The translations under genes and the position numbers were made by a program. From Corticium candelabrum (taxonomy: Eukaryota; Porifera; Homoscleromorpha; Homosclerophorida; Plakinidae): a stretch of 64,000 nucleotides of DNA. Under the pieces are notes generated by a model. It worked only from the letters and a program-made list of their open reading frames with translations, did no database searches and was not told the DNA's origin. Shown here one piece after another: positions 60,359 through 64,000 of this stretch (its first letter is position 1; every line of letters begins with the position of its first letter). The stretch spans positions 4,533,568-4,597,567 of the forward strand of contig NC_085100.1 in assembly GCF_963422355.1 (NCBI RefSeq). Direction: 5' to 3'.

Positions 60359-61685
60359 GTGCACTCTAGGAATAAGAACAGAGATGTACTGTATTTAGTA
60401 CAACAAGACATACTGTCCTATGTTATTGAGAGTAACAACGGATCATGTACCATCATCATATACCATATTTCTTTGAATACCCTCTACAGCATTTGTTTAT
60501 TTTTTGTTAGTACTTCAAGATGTGACATTTATTAATTAGTATGCATCCAGCACGTTGAGGCAGTACACCACAAGACAGCTAAGTGGGAAGTCTTAACAGT
60601 ATCCAGAAAAATTTGTCCTCAAGTAGTTTGCCTATATAATTCGTACACGAGTATTAACATGTAAACATGACTGCATACAATTACAGCATATCATCAGTGA
60701 TCGCCAAGACTGGGTACTTACATCAGTATTTCTTGTTTGTGCAAGTACACTAAATGAAATGTGGCATTTATTTGTGTACATTTTTGACATTTGACATGGG
60801 AGTGTTGAGGAACCCGCCCACAGTAACAAACTCAAGGGACACAGCACAGAATGAAACCTAGAAGCTGTTAGTACAAATACAAGAATGGAGCAAAATACAC
60901 CAGCTGCTCTAACCTACCTAGACTGTTATTATCACAATTATCCATTGTTTGTCAGTTGCTGCTGTTGGCATAGGCAGAAATGATCATCACTACACATGCA
61001 AACCCGCTGAGCATGGACACCATGTGTATGTGAAATATTTGATATTTCGATTGCAGACTACAAGAGACCACCAACATTCCTGCTTGACAGTACATGGAGT
61101 GTAAACTGTAGGTTTTAGTTGACAGATGACAATGAAGGCTACTCTTGCACAGCACACAAACGTCCCAGTACTGTACCAAATATTTCAAAGTACCAGTTAT
61201 AGCAGAAGGACATGACATGGATTATACATCTCCCTTCTAGTTGACCATCATTGCCTCGTATCTAGGTTACATTCAGGCATAAGGTGGCTGAGCAGTGTTA
61301 CTGTGCAGATCAACTGTACATCGACTGTACATGAAATAGAGTTAATTTAACTCAAAATATGGCTATTCAATCTGCCTAGTTTTGCTGAAATGCGACAGAA
61401 AATTGGCAATACTGTATGTGCCTCCTACTTCTACTTTGAAGAACAGAGACAGTCGTTGTACTTAATTAATGCCAACAGCTATCTACCATTATCAGCAACA
61501 AACCAACTTTACATTTACAATCTTTTTACTTGTGTACAAACATCTGCTTACCCATTCTTGACTAGAATACGTTGGATTTCGTATCTAGTTCTTTGCTTGT
61601 TGTCAGTTACAGTTTCAATCAACAAAGCATATCCTGTCTGGCCACGAGCTTCAACCATCATCTTCTCCCCTTCACCCCGACCACC
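57715..61685 (-). CDS. TACO1: TACO1 / YebC-family translational activator, 3' exons (5' part not found)
   Basis: YebC-family protein; in animals TACO1 activates mitochondrial translation, notably of COX1. Exons (minus, 5' to 3'): 61552-61685, 58234-58283, 58124-58167, 57989-58063, 57715-57930, all GT-AG and phase-consistent. Joined, they read ...VEARGQTGYALLIETVTDNK, RYEIQRILVKNGGTVREQGS, SLYSFAPKGVITINGND, FEVGIEVGAEDVSVEV, VQFLCEANQLKKMKENI, VPQNTVDLSSTETEKAVKLI and DALDDHNDVVNIFDNI. The NGG, KGVI and E-x-GAEDV landmarks and the C-terminal LIDAL..HNDVVNI block are diagnostic. The first 120-130 residues (including any mitochondrial presequence) must lie above 61,685 and were not identified. 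The 3.3-kb intron between 61,552 and 58,283 is swollen by LINE fragments and TG tracts. Confidence 0.88.
58315..58406. repeat. (TG)n microsatellite in TACO1 intron
   Basis: About 92 bp of TG, immediately next to the TACO1 exon 58234-58283 acceptor region and the 3' end of LINE sequence. Confidence 0.95.
58410..59700 (-). mobile_element. LINE reverse-transcriptase fragment
   Basis: Minus strand: LSIPGKVFAKAILNRLKPRA and LLCERQCG (RT start, about 59,440-59,560), then FIDLTKAYDSFNCSALWHIF (palm), KLLAIIRALHENSSAAVKAY, then EYADDMAL (intact YADD at 59,061-59,072), CCKKLGLAISSKRTKTL and VSHFQYLGSIVQ. Several frameshifts. RT order and spacing are normal, but the 5' endonuclease is missing. Lies within a TACO1 intron on the TACO1 strand. 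Confidence 0.8.
59700..60300 (+). mobile_element. LINE C-terminal fragment with paired zinc fingers
   Basis: Plus strand, head to head with the RT fragment. RRLRFLGHLVRM (typical post-RT block, one stop before it), a basic helix (FNKEAKDKDKSLKDDRNRR), then CTHPGC...SHQSCH (C-x4-C-x12-H-x3-H) and CQFCHQTF...NHQCFC (C-x2-C-x11-H-x3-C), stop at 60,206. The 3' end runs ATAAAATGGATGGATGGATG into TG repeats. Confidence 0.75.
60305..60357. repeat. (TG)n microsatellite at LINE 3' end
   Basis: About 53 bp of TG following GGATG and GTATG variants; probably the LINE tail. Confidence 0.9.
60400..61550. other. TACO1 intron sequence, nothing recognised
   Basis: No protein-like frame or repeat with recognisable ends. 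Confidence 0.4.
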
Positions 61686-61920
61686 CTAAAACAAGAATTA
61701 GAACTTCAGTCCAGCATGCAACGGGAGCAACAACAACAACTACTACTACACTCATTCAGCAAGTGAACATAATAACCACACTATCATACTAGTAGATACA
61801 TGTATGTATGTATGTATTGTATGTATTGTATGTATGTAATGTGCAGAACCTTGTACAACATTGGCAGGAGGAAATTCCTGATACTGTGTGTTTGTATGTA
61901 TGCATATATGTATGTATCTA

Positions 61921-61984
61921 GTGTGGTGTGGTGTGGTGTGGTGTGTGTGTGTGTGTGTGGTGTGTGTGTGTGTGTGTGTGGTGT

Positions 61985-62056
<72 letters not shown>

Positions 62057-62098
62057 TGTGTGTGTGGTGTGTGTGTGTGTGTGTGTATGTGTGTGTGT

Positions 62099-62147
<49 letters not shown>

Positions 62148-62188
62148 TGTGTGTGTGGTGTGTTCGCGCGTGCGTGTGGTGTGTGTGT

Positions 62189-62227
<39 letters not shown>

Positions 62228-62232
62228 TGGTG

Positions 62233-62263
<31 letters not shown>

Positions 62264-62275
62264 TGGTGTGTGTGT

Positions 62276-62323
<48 letters not shown>
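61921..62323. repeat. 400-bp (TG)n / TGGTG-interrupted tract
   Basis: Nearly pure alternating TG interrupted by repeated GTGGTG steps and one TTCGCGCGTGCG. The long reading frames across it on both strands are artefacts of the repeat. Confidence 0.95.
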
Positions 62324-62324
<1 letters not shown>

Positions 62325-63003
62325 TAAGAAGCCTCCGCTCCATCCTTGGAGTGTCCCTATGGAACGGGAAGAGAGACACATCCATCAGAAAGATAGCCAA
62401 CCTACAAAGAATCTCCACCATCCTGACACAGAGACGTCTTCGGTTATTGGGTCACATCTTGCGCATGGATGAGTGTCGTCTACCAAGGAAGCTTTTGGTG
62501 TGTGCATCACCCCAAGGTAGACGTTCAGTCGGAGGCCAGACAATGAGATGGAACAATTTGGTACTGAGAGATTTAAGGAATTGCAATCTTGATGGGGTTT
62601 GGAGGATACTAGCAGAAGATAGGAATGAGTGGAGGAATCAGATCTGAGCTGCCACACAGAAAGTAAATTTCAAGAAGGAAGAACAAGAAAAATACTGCAA
62701 GGATAAGCAGAAACGTCGCCGCAAAGCAAGGCAAACGACATCAGAGTTTGCTTTACACTGCAGCTTTGATGGTTGTGGATTTACTGCTGTAAATCATGCC
62801 GGCCTTGTAAACCACCAGAGACAGAAACATGGTCAGTCCCTGACTAGTCAATGTCAGTATTGTCACCAAACATTCCGCCAACAAGGCCTCCACAACCACG
62901 AGCGTTTCTGCTGTCAGAGAACATCCACTCCTCCGATATAGCCTATAGTGACCTTGGCCTGCATCGTTTCTCATTGGAATGAACGCAGCGTGAAGTGAAG
63001 AAG
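62324..63003 (+). mobile_element. LINE C-terminal fragment with paired zinc fingers (second copy)
   Basis: The frame reads SLRSILGVSLWNGKRDTSIR, RRLRLLGHILRMDECRLPRK and LDGVWRILAEDRNEWRNQI with a stop at 62,645. Then, in another frame, CSFDGCGF...NHQRQKH (C-x4-C-x12-H-x4-H) and CQYCHQTF...NHERFC (C-x2-C-x11-H-x3-C), stop at 62,939. Same family as the 59.7-60.3 kb fragment; it likewise ends in TG repeats. Confidence 0.75.
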
Positions 63004-63026
63004 TGTGTGTGTATGTGTGTGTGTGT

Positions 63027-63111
<85 letters not shown>
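63004..63111. repeat. (TG)n microsatellite
   Basis: About 108 bp of TG, tail of the LINE fragment. Confidence 0.95.
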
Positions 63112-63112
<1 letters not shown>

Positions 63113-64000
63113 ACTGTGTCATCAGCGCCAAACCAACGACACAGGAAAGAGAATTCTATGACGACTGGAATTAAATCTCTTGCGAGACTAAATGAGAGAC
63201 ACTTAGAACAAACCTGAAAAATACTTGTTTGGAATAATAAGTGAAAAGAAATATACATTTATTGTAGAAGTGCATTCATTAATTAAGGTAAAATCAACAA
63301 GAAACACAGTCCATTGACTGTAGCTGTGAATGCTGTCATCATGATTATTGACTATTCAATGCCAATAAAAGTAGAGATAATCCAACAAAGTACAAAAATT
63401 ATGAATTGTGCAATTACTATGACATGATCCAAATTCACACAAACACACTCGAAAGTTCATCTCATTGCAATATAACAACCAAGAAAACAAACGTTATGGT
63501 CTAGCCCACTGATGGCACAACGTGTCCCCATTTCTTCATGCATGTCAATGCCACTTTAAAATAGGCAATACTTCTCATCATACCTTAATCTCTTCTATCT
63601 ACCTCTGCCACTATCAAATTGTAAATTAAATAACGAATCGTTAATGTCTGCCTTTAGCTGATAGAGAAATCTGTACATTTTTGAAAGACTTGCAATACCG
63701 AGACAATAAAGGTTCATGTATACACAGCAATTGTACTCTCCAGGCGTAGGAACTGTGTGGGCACTGGGGGCATGTGGCCAATAGTCATTCAAAGTCCACG
63801 AAGAACTGTAGACTAAATAAACTATTCAAATGCAAGAGCCCCACAAACACCCCATTCTCGACTGTAGTGTGGCAAATGCCATTGCTGTTAGCTTGTTAAA
63901 CACCAGCAACGATTAAATCTAACTTCTAAAGTTGTATAGATAACTGGAAAGTTAACGCTACTAGCAATTAATTGCCCAATATGAAACTTTAGAAAGGCAA
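63112..64000. other. no gene recognised (TACO1 5' exons expected on minus strand)
   Basis: A minus-strand acceptor (TATTTTTCAG) at about 63,217 precedes an open stretch (VCSKCLSFSLARDL), but it does not resemble the YebC N-terminus. Frame 63595-63792 (minus) matches nothing known. Confidence 0.35.

Noticed and set aside
61752..62647. Long Thr-His and Val-Cys reading frames on both strands
   Set aside because: Produced by the (TG)n tract. Only the part after 62,324 (plus) is real LINE coding remnant.

Overview
The window is eukaryotic and reads as invertebrate metazoan DNA. It has GT-AG introns, many di- and tetranucleotide microsatellites, DNA transposons (Harbinger, hAT, Mutator-like, Merlin, pogo-like), degenerate LINEs, and animal housekeeping genes (RGP1, a furin/PCSK5-type proprotein convertase, ELP6, TACO1). 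An early-branching animal such as a sponge is a low-confidence guess. Most genes are split, so coordinates below are genomic spans and the exons I derived are listed in the evidence.

Layout. 1-2.4 kb: minus-strand remnants of a MULE-transposase-derived protein. 2.4-9 kb: gene-poor, with a Merlin (ISXO2-like) transposase relic, an (AT)n tract and MITE fragments. 9.1-10.1 kb: a CpG-rich region with an NRF1-like palindrome between two divergent candidate first exons. 10.4-19.0 kb (minus): complete RGP1, 6 coding exons. 19.06-29.83 kb (plus): proprotein convertase copy A, 11 exons. 29.7-35.8 kb (minus): truncated RGP1 pseudogene. 35.86-56.39 kb (plus): proprotein convertase copy B, 11 exons, about 1974 aa, with about 26 furin-like repeats, a transmembrane segment and a tail. 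56.47-57.35 kb (plus): ELP6. 57.7-61.7 kb and beyond (minus): the 3' part of TACO1, with LINE debris and microsatellites in its large intron. 62.3-64 kb: LINE 3' end, long TG tracts and unassigned sequence.

The central event is a tandem duplication of an 18-kb unit (about 11,703-29,704, repeated as 29,705-52,797). Its left end lies inside RGP1 exon 3 and its right end inside the last exon of the convertase gene. The outer RGP1 and outer convertase (copy B) stayed whole. The inner RGP1 copy was decapitated and decayed. The inner convertase (copy A) lost about 22 furin-like repeats and its membrane anchor. Copy A's reading frame now runs into antisense RGP1 exon 3 and gains about 41 new residues, mostly hydrophobic. 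Catalytic and P domains are open and frame-preserved in both copies. Because each copy gives the empty site for the other, insertions of Harbinger (copy B), a Mutator-like MITE (copy B) and hAT (copy A) can be placed after the duplication.

RGP1 (with RIC1, a RAB6 exchange factor at the Golgi) and the convertase (a trans-Golgi/cell-surface protease) have start codons only 73 bp apart, head to head. This suggests a shared promoter for two secretory-pathway genes. I saw no tRNA, rRNA or CRISPR array.
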